A stretch of DNA of 64,000 nt from SAR116 cluster bacterium AG-337-N21 (GTDB taxonomy: Bacteria > Pseudomonadota > Alphaproteobacteria > Puniceispirillales > Marisalimonadaceae), in assembly GCA_003282145.1 (NCBI GenBank), contig QBZZ01000004.1, positions 1-64,000 of the forward strand, written 5' to 3'. The notes under the pieces were generated by a model. That model had not been told where the DNA came from. It ran no database searches and saw nothing but the letters and a program-made list of their open reading frames with translations. Within the stretch, counting starts at the first letter, position 1. Every line of letters starts with the position of its first letter. The position numbers were made by a program, and so were the translations under genes. Positions 17,595 through 27,838 of the stretch are shown here, in pieces.

Positions 17595-19274
17595 ATGAAT
17601 AATCCAAAATATATATTTTCAATGTATAAGTTGAGTAAAATTTATCCTGGCGGCAAGCAAGTGATAAAAGACATCAGTTTGTCATTTTTGCCGGGGGCAA
17701 AAATTGGAGTTTTAGGTGGTAATGGTGCAGGAAAATCCACTCTTTTAAAAATTATGGCGGGCGTTGACAAAGATTATAATGGTGAAGCAAAATTAGCAGA
17801 TGGTATCAAGGTTGGTTATCTTGCCCAAGAACCTGAATTAAACAATGATTTAAATGTATATGAAAACGTCATGGAAGGGATGGCAGAAGCAAAAAAACTT
17901 ATTGATGATTTCAATACTATTTCCTTAAAATTTTCTGAAGACTTAACAGATGAAGAAATGAATGACACTATTATTAAGCAAGGGGAGCTACAAGAACAAA
18001 TTGACAATTTAGATGCCTGGGATTTAGATAGAAAAGCTGAAATTGCAATGGATGCACTTAGCTTACCCCCTGGAGAGTCAAGAATTAATTATTTATCAGG
18101 TGGTGAAAAAAGAAGAGTAGCTTTAGCACAATTATTATTATCAAACCCTGATTTTTTATTATTAGATGAACCAACAAACCATTTAGATGCTATGTCAGTT
18201 GCATGGTTACAAAGATTTCTTGATGATTTCCCAGGCACAGTAGTAACCATTACTCATGATAGATATTTTTTAGACGAAGTAGCTGGGTGGATCCTTGAAT
18301 TAGACCGTGGAGAAGGTATCCCGTACAAAGGGAATTATTCAGGATGGTTAGAACAAAAACAAAAAAGACTAGAACTAGAAGGAAAATTAGAAGAAGCAAG
18401 AAAAAGAAAATTAAATGAAGAGTTAGAATGGATTCAATCATCTCCACGCGCAAGACAAGCAAAATCTAAGGCGAGAATATCTTCTTATGAAGAATTAGTA
18501 GCAAAAGAACAACAAAAGGAAATTAATTCTAGTAATCTTGTTATACCTCCTGCTCCTAGGCTAGGTAATGAAGTAATAAATTTTGAAAATGTATCCAAAT
18601 CTTATGAAGAGAAATTGTTAATTGATAATCTGAGCTTCAAATTACCTCCTGGCGGAATTGTTGGTGTTATAGGAGCTAATGGTGCAGGCAAGACCACATT
18701 ATTTAGATTAATAACGAAAGAAGAAAAGCCAAATAGTGGAGATATTTCAATTGGTGATACAGTTCATTTGAATTATGTAGATCAGTCCAGAGATATTTTA
18801 ATACCGCAACAAAACGTTTGGGAATCTATTTGTGATGGATTAGATGAGATACAGATAGGAAAAAAAATGTTTCAAAGTAGAGCATATGTTGGTCAATTCA
18901 ATTTCAAAGGATCTGATCAACAAAAAATTGTTAGTCAATTATCAGGAGGTGAAAGAAATAGAGTTCATCTCGCAAAGATGTTAAAAACTCCTGGAAATGT
19001 CTTACTTTTAGACGAGCCTACTAATGATTTAGACGTTGATACTTTGAGATCATTAGAGGAGGCAATCTTAGATTTTTCTGGATGTGTCGTTGTAATTTCA
19101 CACGATAGATGGTTTTTAAATAAACTTGCTACACACATACTAGCATTTGAAGGTGCAAGTCATGTGGAATGGTTTGAGGGTAATTATCAAGATTATGAAA
19201 ATGACAAAAAGAGAAGATTAGGAGATGATGCATTAAACCCTAAAAGGATTAAATATAAACCAATTTCTAGATAA
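17595..19274 (+). CDS. ettA: Energy-dependent translational throttle protein EttA (ABC-F)
   Basis: Soluble ABC-F ATPase that binds the ribosomal E site and gates the first elongation step according to the ATP/ADP ratio. The 559-residue protein begins MYKLSKIYPGGKQVIKDISL after a short lead. It has two ABC cassettes: Walker A GGNGAGKS (about 40-47) and GANGAGKT, signatures LSGGEKRRVALAQ and LSGGERNRVHLAK, and two LDEPTN Walker B motifs. A charged inter-domain linker (EQKQKRLELEGKLEEARKR) corresponds to the family linker, and the arm in the first cassette is present. Length and N-terminus match EttA rather than Uup. Its stop is one base from the stop of the convergent mlaC. Confidence 0.93.
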   Translation: MNNPKYIFSMYKLSKIYPGGKQVIKDISLSFLPGAKIGVLGGNGAGKSTLLKIMAGVDKDYNGEAKLADGIKVGYLAQEPELNNDLNVYENVMEGMAEAKKLIDDFNTISLKFSEDLTDEEMNDTIIKQGELQEQIDNLDAWDLDRKAEIAMDALSLPPGESRINYLSGGEKRRVALAQLLLSNPDFLLLDEPTNHLDAMSVAWLQRFLDDFPGTVVTITHDRYFLDEVAGWILELDRGEGIPYKGNYSGWLEQKQKRLELEGKLEEARKRKLNEELEWIQSSPRARQAKSKARISSYEELVAKEQQKEINSSNLVIPPAPRLGNEVINFENVSKSYEEKLLIDNLSFKLPPGGIVGVIGANGAGKTTLFRLITKEEKPNSGDISIGDTVHLNYVDQSRDILIPQQNVWESICDGLDEIQIGKKMFQSRAYVGQFNFKGSDQQKIVSQLSGGERNRVHLAKMLKTPGNVLLLDEPTNDLDVDTLRSLEEAILDFSGCVVVISHDRWFLNKLATHILAFEGASHVEWFEGNYQDYENDKKRRLGDDALNPKRIKYKPISR

Positions 19275-19275
19275 A

Positions 19276-19911
19276 TTATTCACTCTTAGTAAATGTGTTT
19301 AATAAAGCATTAAAATTACCCTTATTTTTTCGAAGTATAGCCATTGTTTCAGCTTTATGCGAACTTACTAGTGATATACCTTCTATCTCTAGATCAAGCA
19401 CAAGAAAATCTCCTCTTTTATCCTTTGCTAATTTCCATAAAAGATTTACATCAGGAATTTTTTTACTATTATCCTTTATTACACCCTTTACATATACTAA
19501 CTTTTTACCTCTTGCTTCAGATTTCAAAGGTTCGTAGGTCAATGTAGCTAGTGTGTTTAAATGTTCTTCAATTGTATTAGAAATTTGTTTAAGCAAAGCA
19601 ACTTTATAATCGTCTTTTTGAGTATTAGTTGCTTTTTTCCAAAAACTACCAGTAGTTGCTCTTGCCATAAAATCCAAATTAATAAATCGCTTTATCAATT
19701 TTTCAATTTTTAATGATCTTTCTTTAGGTGAAAGCTTTATTGTTTTTATAGCATGCTTTTTAGCATCGGCAATCATCTTTTGAACAATTATTTCACCATT
19801 CTTTACATTATCAGAATAGGATTTAAATGTTAAAAATTGAAAAAATAAAAATGAAAAAAAAGTTATATATAAAACCTTTTTAAAATTTAAACTATTGTAA
19901 GAGTTTTTCAA
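19276..19911 (-). CDS. mlaC: Periplasmic phospholipid-binding protein MlaC (Ttg2D)
   Basis: Carries phospholipid between the outer-membrane MlaA complex and the inner-membrane MlaFEDB transporter. The 211-residue protein has a signal peptide (about 10-33, VLYITFFSFLFFQFLTFKSYS) and the MlaC fold region with RFINLDFMARATTGSFWKKAT and LLWKLAKDKRGDFLVLDLEIEGISLV. The start is a TTG inside the end of mlaA (20-base overlap); no ATG exists before the signal peptide. It follows mlaA in the same operon, an arrangement seen in alphaproteobacteria. The mlaFED genes are not in the window. Confidence 0.88.
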   Translation of the reverse strand: MKNSYNSLNFKKVLYITFFSFLFFQFLTFKSYSDNVKNGEIIVQKMIADAKKHAIKTIKLSPKERSLKIEKLIKRFINLDFMARATTGSFWKKATNTQKDDYKVALLKQISNTIEEHLNTLATLTYEPLKSEARGKKLVYVKGVIKDNSKKIPDVNLLWKLAKDKRGDFLVLDLEIEGISLVSSHKAETMAILRKNKGNFNALLNTFTKSE

Positions 19912-20629
19912 ATTCTAAATCCAACTTTTTGTTTTTAACCTCTAGATAACTATCACCATACACATTTTTTCTTCTATTTTGTATATAAAAAGATTTCATT
20001 TTTGTGTAAGGGTCAGGTGATGCATAAATATTTTCAATATTTTTTGCAAGTTTACTTCTTTTATCAACTAAGTTGACTGGTATTTCTGCTAAGCTTAATT
20101 TATTGACAGAGTTAGATGAAATATTACTTAAACTTTGCCTGTCCGACAACGTTCCGGTAAAATCTCTAAAGGTTTTAGGTCCTAATAAAGGTACCATAAA
20201 AAAAGGACCTTCTGGAACATTAAGCTTGGCTAGAGTAGACCCCAAGTCTTTTTTTTGGATTTTAGTTTCATTATTATCAAAGTCATAAAAACCAAAGGAT
20301 AGTCCATTTAACATAAATTTTGCGGAAGCTAAAATTGTATTTTCTAAGTCCATCTGCAGGACGCTATTTACTATAGTACTAGGTGTATCCATCCACTCTA
20401 GGTGATTACTTACATTTTTTCTAATTGAATGAGGGATTGTTTTAACGTATGCGGTACTTACAGGAGAAACTATACTATTATCTAAAGATTTATTAAAAGC
20501 AAATATATTCCTATTTAGACTTTCAAAAGGATCTGTACTTTCAGCAGAGATTTTTAAATTGTTAGTACAGCCACTTAATACAAACAATAATATTAATGAA
20601 TATAAAAATGCAAATTTAAGTTTTTTCAT
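19892..20629 (-). CDS. mlaA: Outer-membrane lipoprotein MlaA (VacJ)
   Basis: Outer-membrane component that removes misplaced phospholipid from the outer leaflet and passes it to MlaC. The 245-residue protein carries a lipoprotein signal peptide ending LSG-C, with the acylated cysteine at residue 21, and the MlaA signatures DPFESLNRNIFAFNKSLD and GPFFMVPLLGPKTFRDFTG. The ATG is 125 bases from the divergent uvrD start; the gap is AT-rich with TATAAT-like tracts but no clear -35. It is the first gene of the mlaA-mlaC pair, and its 3' end contains the TTG start of mlaC. Confidence 0.92.
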   Translation of the reverse strand: MKKLKFAFLYSLILLFVLSGCTNNLKISAESTDPFESLNRNIFAFNKSLDNSIVSPVSTAYVKTIPHSIRKNVSNHLEWMDTPSTIVNSVLQMDLENTILASAKFMLNGLSFGFYDFDNNETKIQKKDLGSTLAKLNVPEGPFFMVPLLGPKTFRDFTGTLSDRQSLSNISSNSVNKLSLAEIPVNLVDKRSKLAKNIENIYASPDPYTKMKSFYIQNRRKNVYGDSYLEVKNKKLDLEFEKLLQ

Positions 20630-20754
20630 TTCAAGTTATTACGCTCTTATTTATTAACCGAAATTATTATCATTTATTTATTAATTTTCTACAAGTTAAA
20701 CCATCGATATGTTAGAAATAATATAATTATAATAAAGAAACTTTTTTTAAATTT

Positions 20755-22995
20755 ATGAACAACTTTTATAGCCATCAAGCATTTGTTGATTTAAACCCAT
20801 CTCAAAAAGAAGCGGTAAAAAATTTAGAAGGTCCTCTATTGGTTTTGTCGGGGGCGGGGACTGGAAAAACAAGAGTGCTCACTGCCAGACTTGCAAATCT
20901 CATATATAGTAATAAGACCAAACCTTGGAATATACTTGCAGTAACTTTTACAAATAAAGCTGCAAAAGAAATGAGGATTAGACTAGAAACGTTAATAGGC
21001 CCCTCAGCAAACTCAGTTTGGTTAGGAACATTTCATTCAATAGCTGCTAGAATATTAAGAGAAAATGCTGAAATTGTAGGTTTAAGTTCAAATTACACCA
21101 TTATTACTCCCGATGACCAAGTAAGACTATTAAAACAAATAATGCTTGACGATGAAATTGACATTAAAAAATTTACGCCAAAATCAATGTCAAATTTGAT
21201 TGGGAAATGGAAAGATAAAGGTTATAAGCCAGACGATTTAAAAATTTCAAATATTGATGATTATTTCGCTAATGGTAAAGCCATTAACGTTTATAAAACT
21301 TATCAAATGAGATTGATTACTCTTAACTCTGCTGATTTTGGAGACTTGCTTCTGCATAATTTAACGATTTTTTTAAAACACCCAGATATATTAAATCAAT
21401 ATCATTCCAAAATATTATATTTTTTAGTTGATGAATATCAAGATACGAACACTATACAATATTTATGGTTAAAACTCTTGGCTGATAAAACTAAAAATAT
21501 TTGCTGTGTAGGAGACGATGATCAATCTATTTATGGATGGAGGGGCGCCCAAGTTGGAAACATACTAAGATTTGAAAAGGATTATCCTTTAGCCAAAGTT
21601 ATAAAATTAGAAGAAAATTATAGATCCACGGGAAGAATCTTAGAAGCTGCTAATAGTATTATTATAAACAATAAAGAAAGATTAGGCAAAAATCTTAAAA
21701 CCTCTTCAAAAGATGGAGACAAAATTGATTTAATATCTGTATGGGATGGAATGGAAGAGGCAAAAAAGACTAGTTTAGAAATTGAAAATCTCTATTCTGC
21801 AGGTTTTAGGCATGATCAGATGGCAGTCTTAGTCAGAGCTGGTCACCAGACCAGATATTTTGAAGAAAGATTTGTTGACATTGGAGTCCCTTATAAGGTT
21901 ATAGGCGCAAAATTTTATGAAAGAATGGAAATTAGGGATGCTTTGGCATATCTCAGGGTAGTTCAACAGCCTAATGACGATCTTGCTTTGGAAAGAATTA
22001 TTAATATTCCAAAACGTGGATTAGGAACAAATACTACAAGTATGATACATTCTTACGCAAAAAAAAATAATATTTCCTTTTTTTCTGCATCACAAGAATT
22101 GTTAATGACTGACGAACTTAGGCCAAATGTTAAAAGATCCTTGCTAAATCTAATAAATCAATTTTTAGATTGGAATAATCAAAACAAAGTTATTGCTCAT
22201 ACGGATTTAGCATTAAAAGTACTTGAAGAGTCAGGATATATTGCACATTGGCAAAATGAAAAATCTCTTGATGGCGAAAGTAGGCTGGAAAACTTAAAAG
22301 AATTAATAAATGCCATGAGTGGCTTTGAAAATCTTTCTGGATTTTTAGAACATATTTCACTTGTGATGGATGGTGATAACACAGCTGACGTAGGAGAAGT
22401 ATCCTTAATGACTTTACATGCCGCTAAGGGACTTGAATTCGATGTGGTTTTTTTGCCTGGATGGGAAGAGGGACTGTTTCCCAGTCAAAGGTCTATAGAT
22501 GAATTAGGCTTGGCAGGATTAGAAGAAGAAAGACGACTTGCCTATGTAGGCATTACTAGAGCAAAGCAAAGATTATTTATAACCTTCGCAGCTAATAGAC
22601 AAATTCACGGATTATGGCAAGGATCGATCCCATCAAGATTTATAAGTGAACTTCCAGGACATATTCTAAACGAAAATATAGAAGGTAATATTGGGGCTGA
22701 TGCGTCAAGCTATAATCAAATTGATTTTGGCTTATCTGCAAAAAATGCATCTTACGGACCAGGATTTTTAAGGGCAAAGCAAAATGGAATAAAAGGAATT
22801 AATGCTTATAAGAAAACTCAGATCGACACTAATATTTTAAACTCTAATATTGAATTTGATAATGGGCAGAGAGTTTTTCATCAAAAATTTGGAATGGGCC
22901 TTATTATTTCTTCAGATGGTGATAAATTAAATATAAACTTTGACAAAGCAGGCGAAAAGAAAGTTGTGTCAAGCTTTGTTAAGTTAATAGATTAA
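20755..22995 (+). CDS. uvrD: DNA helicase UvrD/PcrA (superfamily 1)
   Basis: ATP-dependent 3'-5' helicase of nucleotide excision and mismatch repair. The 746-residue protein has motif Q/I (LNPSQKEAV, GAGTGKT at 33-39), motif Ia (VTFTNKAAKEM), motif II (VDEYQDTN, about residue 225), motif III (GDDDQSIYGWRG), motif IV (ENYRST), motif V (LMTLHAAKGLEFD) and motif VI (EERRLAYVGITRAKQRL). The C-terminal segment ending GQRVFHQKFGMGLII and FVKLID is the Tudor-like tail of UvrD/PcrA, which separates it from Rep. It leads a same-strand run with prmA (11-base gap) and aminopeptidase P. Confidence 0.95.
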   Translation: MNNFYSHQAFVDLNPSQKEAVKNLEGPLLVLSGAGTGKTRVLTARLANLIYSNKTKPWNILAVTFTNKAAKEMRIRLETLIGPSANSVWLGTFHSIAARILRENAEIVGLSSNYTIITPDDQVRLLKQIMLDDEIDIKKFTPKSMSNLIGKWKDKGYKPDDLKISNIDDYFANGKAINVYKTYQMRLITLNSADFGDLLLHNLTIFLKHPDILNQYHSKILYFLVDEYQDTNTIQYLWLKLLADKTKNICCVGDDDQSIYGWRGAQVGNILRFEKDYPLAKVIKLEENYRSTGRILEAANSIIINNKERLGKNLKTSSKDGDKIDLISVWDGMEEAKKTSLEIENLYSAGFRHDQMAVLVRAGHQTRYFEERFVDIGVPYKVIGAKFYERMEIRDALAYLRVVQQPNDDLALERIINIPKRGLGTNTTSMIHSYAKKNNISFFSASQELLMTDELRPNVKRSLLNLINQFLDWNNQNKVIAHTDLALKVLEESGYIAHWQNEKSLDGESRLENLKELINAMSGFENLSGFLEHISLVMDGDNTADVGEVSLMTLHAAKGLEFDVVFLPGWEEGLFPSQRSIDELGLAGLEEERRLAYVGITRAKQRLFITFAANRQIHGLWQGSIPSRFISELPGHILNENIEGNIGADASSYNQIDFGLSAKNASYGPGFLRAKQNGIKGINAYKKTQIDTNILNSNIEFDNGQRVFHQKFGMGLIISSDGDKLNINFDKAGEKKVVSSFVKLID

Positions 22996-23006
22996 TAAAT
23001 TTTATT

Positions 23007-23996
23007 ATGGATTTGTGGTCAGTAAGATTTGATATACAAGATAACTTCAAAAATATATTTTCAGAATTTGTTGAAGATTTTGAAGGTTATTTATCTTCCT
23101 GCTTATTTGTAAATGAGGATAAAGATAAAGAAAACTATACTAACTTTTATTTAAATAATATTGCTAGTAATAAAATTGGAGAATTTCACCAAAATCAAAT
23201 TTGGGTATTAGAAGTTTTTTTAAATCAAAAACCTGATATTAATAATATCATTCGTAAATTAAATTATCTCGCTAAAGAGTTAAAAACTACAGAATATTTT
23301 TTTTATGGTCATTCAAGAAAAGATAAATATTCGAACAGACTTAATGTAAGTAAGATCTCACAAAAGAATTGGCTTAAACACAATAGAAAATCTTTTCCAA
23401 TAATTAATATAGATGACTTTTATATCTACGGGTCACACAATAATAAAAATTGTTCAGTAAGTAAAATTCCTATAAAAATAGACGCCTCCACTGCATTTGG
23501 AACTGGATCCCACGAAACTACTAAATGTTGTTTAAAAGCTCTAACTTTTATATCTAGATTCTCTAAATTAAATCAAATTTTAGATTATGGATGTGGGACA
23601 GGTATACTTGGAATATCCTCAAAAAAGGTATTTAAAAAAAGTAAGGTAACTTTTGTTGATATAGATAAAAATGCTGTGAAGCTAACAAAAGAAAATCTTA
23701 AACTGAATAATATTGTACTAAACAATGTTTATTTAACTAATTCATACCATTCGAATAAATACACCAAAAAAAGATTTTATGACTTGATTTTTGCAAATAT
23801 CTTATTTGGTCCTTTAAAACAATTAGCACCTTTATATAGTTTAATTATAAAGCCTAATACTTTTTTAATACTTTCTGGTCTTTTAAATGAACAAATTCCA
23901 TATATTATTAACTGGTATAATAAATATGGATTTAAAGAAAAAAAAATATTTCGTTTAAATGGTTGGGGAACAATAATATTGATTAGTAACCAATAA
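23007..23996 (+). CDS. prmA: Ribosomal protein L11 methyltransferase PrmA
   Basis: SAM-dependent enzyme that trimethylates ribosomal protein L11. The 329-residue protein has a divergent N-terminal substrate-recognition domain (WSVRFDI and WVLEVFL strands), AFGTGSHETTKCCLKAL leading into motif I LDYGCGTGILGI (about residue 195), and FANILFGPLKQLAP in the position of the family ANILA-PL motif. Its C-terminal GWGTIIL is close to the usual end. The very low GC and many Lys/Asn replacements make the N-terminus hard to align, but the motif order is characteristic. The neighbours are unrelated repair and peptidase genes. Confidence 0.88.
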   Translation: MDLWSVRFDIQDNFKNIFSEFVEDFEGYLSSCLFVNEDKDKENYTNFYLNNIASNKIGEFHQNQIWVLEVFLNQKPDINNIIRKLNYLAKELKTTEYFFYGHSRKDKYSNRLNVSKISQKNWLKHNRKSFPIINIDDFYIYGSHNNKNCSVSKIPIKIDASTAFGTGSHETTKCCLKALTFISRFSKLNQILDYGCGTGILGISSKKVFKKSKVTFVDIDKNAVKLTKENLKLNNIVLNNVYLTNSYHSNKYTKKRFYDLIFANILFGPLKQLAPLYSLIIKPNTFLILSGLLNEQIPYIINWYNKYGFKEKKIFRLNGWGTIILISNQ

Positions 23997-24010
23997 AATA
24001 GGTATTGTAT

Positions 24011-25789
24011 TTGGAAAATAATCTAAAATTATTAACCGAAAAGATGAAAAGTAGAAAGTGGGATGCTTTCTTGGTTCCTAGAGGTGATATGTTTTCTGGT
24101 GAAGAGGTACCAGAAGATGAAGAGCGTTTAAAATTTATTTCAAATTTTTCTGGATCAGCTGGATATGCAATTATATCAGCAAAATCTAAAATAAAATCAG
24201 TGATTTTTAGTGATGGACGTTATCAACTACAATTAAAAAAAGAGGTTGACTCCAAATATTTCAATACATTTAACGGTGGATTTAAGGAGGTTTGTTTATT
24301 TTTAAATAAAAATAAAAATATTCTAAAAAAAGTTATTATTGATCCTTGGTTATTGACTTTAAGTGAACATGAGTTTCTTCAAGATGTAATTAAAGAAACA
24401 AAAATAAGTCTTGAGTTTACAAACAAAAATATAATTGACGAAATATGGTTAAATAAACCTGTCAAAACTGATAATGAATTATTTAAACTTCCAATAAAAT
24501 ATACAGGGGAGACAGTTAGCTCAAAAATAAGCCGTTTAACAAAAGTAATTAGAGATAATAATTGTGATTTTTACATTTTATTTAACCCAACAGGTCTATC
24601 GTGGTTATTGAATATCAGAGGAAGAGATCTGAAACATACTCCAATTTCAAGATCTTTTTGTATAGTTTCAAAACAGAAAAGTGTACATATATTTACTGAC
24701 AACAACTCATTTCAAAATAGCATAAAAAAAGAAAAAGACATTCATATTTGTAATTTTGAATCTCTAAGTCTTTTTTTAGAAAATTCTAAAAATAAACATT
24801 TTCTTATAGATGCAAAGACTCTTCCAATGAAAGTTTATAATTTTTTAGTCAATAATAAATTAAATTTTAAATCAATATCTTGTCCTGTAGATCAATTTAA
24901 AACAAAAAAAAATCTTTCTGAGTTAAGGGGCTTTAAAAATGCTCATTTAAAAGACGGTCTTGCAATTTTGAATTTATTATTTTGGTTTGAAAAAAATGTA
25001 AATTCTAAAAATCTTTCAGAAATTGAAGTGTCTGAAAAACTTTTTGAAATTCGGTCATTAGAAAAAACATTTGTATGTGAAAGCTTTTCTACAATATCTG
25101 CTTTTGGAAATAATGGTGCTATTATTCATTATAAAGCCGACAACTCATCTAATAAAAAAATTAATAGAGATGGTTTATATTTAATAGATACAGGTGCTCA
25201 TTATCTTGATGGAACAACAGATACAACCCGTACCCTTTTAGTAGGGGAGGCTGAGACTGAGATGATTGAGAATTATACTTTAGTTTTAAAAGGACATATT
25301 GCTATTGCATCAGCAATTTTCCCTAATAATATTAAAGGAAGAGATTTAGATGCATTGGCTAGAATAGCACTTTGGTCAAAAGGTAAAGATTATGCCCATG
25401 GAACTGGTCACGGAGTTGGAAGTGTTTTAAGTGTACATGAAGGACCTATATCTATTTCAAAAACATCGGATTGTACTATTGAAAGTGGAATGGTTATATC
25501 TAATGAACCTGGTTATTATAAAAATGGAAAATATGGTATTAGAATTGAAAATTTAGAAGTTGTTTCAAAATACAAAATAAATAAATCGAATAAAAAATTT
25601 TTACATTTTCAGAATTTAACTAGAGTACCTTTAGAAATAAAACTTATTAATAAAAAAAAGCTTACAAAATTTGAAATTGACTGGGTTAATGAGTACCACA
25701 AAAAGGTTTATAAAGATTTACTAAAATTAATTGAATCAAAAAATGAAGAGTTACTAAATTTTTTAAAAAGAAAAACCATGCAAATTTAA
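24011..25789 (+). CDS. pepP: Xaa-Pro aminopeptidase (M24B family)
   Basis: Cytoplasmic metallopeptidase that removes N-terminal residues preceding proline. The protein (592 residues from the chosen start) is the long three-domain form: two creatinase-like N-terminal domains, the pita-bread catalytic domain and a C-terminal extension. The metal ligands appear as the two Asp in IDTGAHYLDGTTDTTRT, His in GTGHGVGS, Glu in SNEPGYY and Glu in GIRIENL. No ATG is well placed. A TTG at 24011 has AGG eight bases upstream, whereas the TTG at 24005 is too close to it and the ATG at 24041 would cut into the domain. The stop overlaps convergent ligA by four bases. Confidence 0.9.
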   Translation: MENNLKLLTEKMKSRKWDAFLVPRGDMFSGEEVPEDEERLKFISNFSGSAGYAIISAKSKIKSVIFSDGRYQLQLKKEVDSKYFNTFNGGFKEVCLFLNKNKNILKKVIIDPWLLTLSEHEFLQDVIKETKISLEFTNKNIIDEIWLNKPVKTDNELFKLPIKYTGETVSSKISRLTKVIRDNNCDFYILFNPTGLSWLLNIRGRDLKHTPISRSFCIVSKQKSVHIFTDNNSFQNSIKKEKDIHICNFESLSLFLENSKNKHFLIDAKTLPMKVYNFLVNNKLNFKSISCPVDQFKTKKNLSELRGFKNAHLKDGLAILNLLFWFEKNVNSKNLSEIEVSEKLFEIRSLEKTFVCESFSTISAFGNNGAIIHYKADNSSNKKINRDGLYLIDTGAHYLDGTTDTTRTLLVGEAETEMIENYTLVLKGHIAIASAIFPNNIKGRDLDALARIALWSKGKDYAHGTGHGVGSVLSVHEGPISISKTSDCTIESGMVISNEPGYYKNGKYGIRIENLEVVSKYKINKSNKKFLHFQNLTRVPLEIKLINKKKLTKFEIDWVNEYHKKVYKDLLKLIESKNEELLNFLKRKTMQI

Positions 25790-27834
25790 TCATTAAATTT
25801 TTGAATTATTCCAAGCCATTCTTCTTCATTTACTATTGGTATGTTTAGTTGTTTAGCCTTTTTGGCTTTACTTCCAGGTTGCTCACCTATAATTAAAAAA
25901 TCAGTGCTTTTAGATACTGTGCTGCTAACTTTGGCACCTAAATTTTGAAGAGTTTGCTTGGCCTCATCACGACTCATACTATTTAAAGCACCTGTTAAAA
26001 CTATAACTTTATCTGTATATGGAGATACAACTGATTTTCTTTTAATATTTTCAATAGTTATATAATTTAAAATTTTGTCAAAGATGATTAGATTAGAATT
26101 TGTATTAAAATATGAAACTAAATCTTCAGCAATGCTCTCTCCTATTTGATCTATCGAAACAAGTTTTTGAAAAGAATTTGATTTCCTATCTGCCGCTTTT
26201 ACCATCTCAACACGAAAGTTTTCAAGTGTATTATAATGCGAAGCTAATAATTTAGAATTTGTTTCACCAACTTGTCTAATTCCGAGTGCATAAATTAACT
26301 TGTCAAATGTAATTTTTCTCTTTGATTCTATAGAATTTAATAAATTAGATACTGATAGTTTTCCTAATCCTACTTTTCCCTCCAATTTATTTTTATGTTT
26401 TTTAATAGCAAAAATATCTGCAAAATCTCTAATAATATCTTCCTTAAAAAGCATCTCCATCAATTTTTCCCCCAAACCGTCAATATTAAACGCATTTTTT
26501 GAAACAAAATGTTTAAGTTTTTCAACAGTTTGTGCTGGACAATTAATACCAGATAAACATCTTCTAATTGCTTCACCTTCAGGCTTAAAAGTAATGCTGT
26601 TACATGATGGACAATGCTTAGGAACAGAATAAATAATTGAATCTTTAACTCTCTTTTCTTTCACTACTCCTAAAACTTGTGGAATTACATCTCCAGCGCG
26701 TTGTATTCTTATAGTATCACCAATACGTATGTCTTTTCTGAAAATTTCATCTTCATTGTGTAATGAAACATTTGATACTAACACACCACCAACTCTAATG
26801 GGCTTTAATTTACCAACAGGAGTTAGAGCTCCTGTTCTACCTACTTGAGTTTCTATACTAACAAGAATTGTTTCTACTATTTCAGCGGGAAGCTTGTGAG
26901 CAATAGCCCATCTCGGAGCTCTAGCTAAATTTCCTAATCTTTCTTGGAGAGATTTACTATTAACTTTATAGACTAAACCATCAATTTCATAACATAAATT
27001 ATTTCTTTTTGATAAAATCCTTTTGTAAAATTCTTTTATGTCGTTGATGTTACGAGCTAAATAGTTTTCCTCGTTTATAATTAAACCCATTTCTTTAAAT
27101 CTTGTCAAAAGATCAATTTGGGTATCAAATTTAAAATCTTCAGTATGCTCACCAATTGTAAATGCCAAAAAATTCAATTTACGTTGTTTTATGATATTAA
27201 CATCCTTTTGCCGTATGGATCCAGCTGCAGCGTTTCTAGAGTTAGCAAAAATTTTGTTATTATTTTCAATTTGTAGTTTATTTAGTTCCTCAAAATGTTT
27301 TTTTTTCATAAAAATTTCACCTCTAATTTCTATGAATTTAGGATATTTTCCTGTTAATTTATGTGGTATATCACTTATAGTTTTAACGTTTTCTGTGACA
27401 ATTTCTCCTACATTACCATCACCTCGTGTCACCGCATTCAATAAGTCTCCATTTAGATAAAGAAGGGATATTGATAAACCATCAATTTTAGGTTCACATG
27501 TATATTCCAATAAAAAATCTTTTTTAAGTGATAAAAACTTATAAGTTCTTTTAATAAAATCGTTAATATCTTCGAAAGAAAAGGCGTTAACTAAGGAACC
27601 CATAGGTTTTTGATGATGATACTTTTGAAATTTATTAGAAATTTCATCACCAACAGTTTTACGTTCTAAAAAATTAAATTCGGGGTTGGATGAAATTATA
27701 TCATCATATTGTTTGCAAAGTTCATCGAATTCAAAATCTGAGATTTCAGGATCATCTTTGGTGTGATACCTATAATTATGATAACTAATTTTATCTTTTA
27801 GTAAATTTAATTTATTAAGAATTTCTATATTCAT
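25786..27834 (-). CDS. ligA: NAD-dependent DNA ligase LigA
   Basis: Seals nicks in replication and repair using NAD+. The 682-residue protein has domain Ia (YRYHTKDDPEISDFEFDEL), the adenylation site CEPKIDGLSISL with nucleophile Lys116, the OB fold (TPVGKLKPIRVGG), a four-cysteine zinc finger (CPSC, CLSGINC), helix-hairpin-helix repeats and a C-terminal BRCT domain (VVLTGALNSMSRDEAKQ to TDFLIIGEQPGSKAKKA). It is the last gene of the long minus-strand run, four bases after recN, in the recN-ligA order usual in alphaproteobacteria. Confidence 0.97.
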   Translation of the reverse strand: MNIEILNKLNLLKDKISYHNYRYHTKDDPEISDFEFDELCKQYDDIISSNPEFNFLERKTVGDEISNKFQKYHHQKPMGSLVNAFSFEDINDFIKRTYKFLSLKKDFLLEYTCEPKIDGLSISLLYLNGDLLNAVTRGDGNVGEIVTENVKTISDIPHKLTGKYPKFIEIRGEIFMKKKHFEELNKLQIENNNKIFANSRNAAAGSIRQKDVNIIKQRKLNFLAFTIGEHTEDFKFDTQIDLLTRFKEMGLIINEENYLARNINDIKEFYKRILSKRNNLCYEIDGLVYKVNSKSLQERLGNLARAPRWAIAHKLPAEIVETILVSIETQVGRTGALTPVGKLKPIRVGGVLVSNVSLHNEDEIFRKDIRIGDTIRIQRAGDVIPQVLGVVKEKRVKDSIIYSVPKHCPSCNSITFKPEGEAIRRCLSGINCPAQTVEKLKHFVSKNAFNIDGLGEKLMEMLFKEDIIRDFADIFAIKKHKNKLEGKVGLGKLSVSNLLNSIESKRKITFDKLIYALGIRQVGETNSKLLASHYNTLENFRVEMVKAADRKSNSFQKLVSIDQIGESIAEDLVSYFNTNSNLIIFDKILNYITIENIKRKSVVSPYTDKVIVLTGALNSMSRDEAKQTLQNLGAKVSSTVSKSTDFLIIGEQPGSKAKKAKQLNIPIVNEEEWLGIIQKFND

Positions 27835-27838
27835 ATTT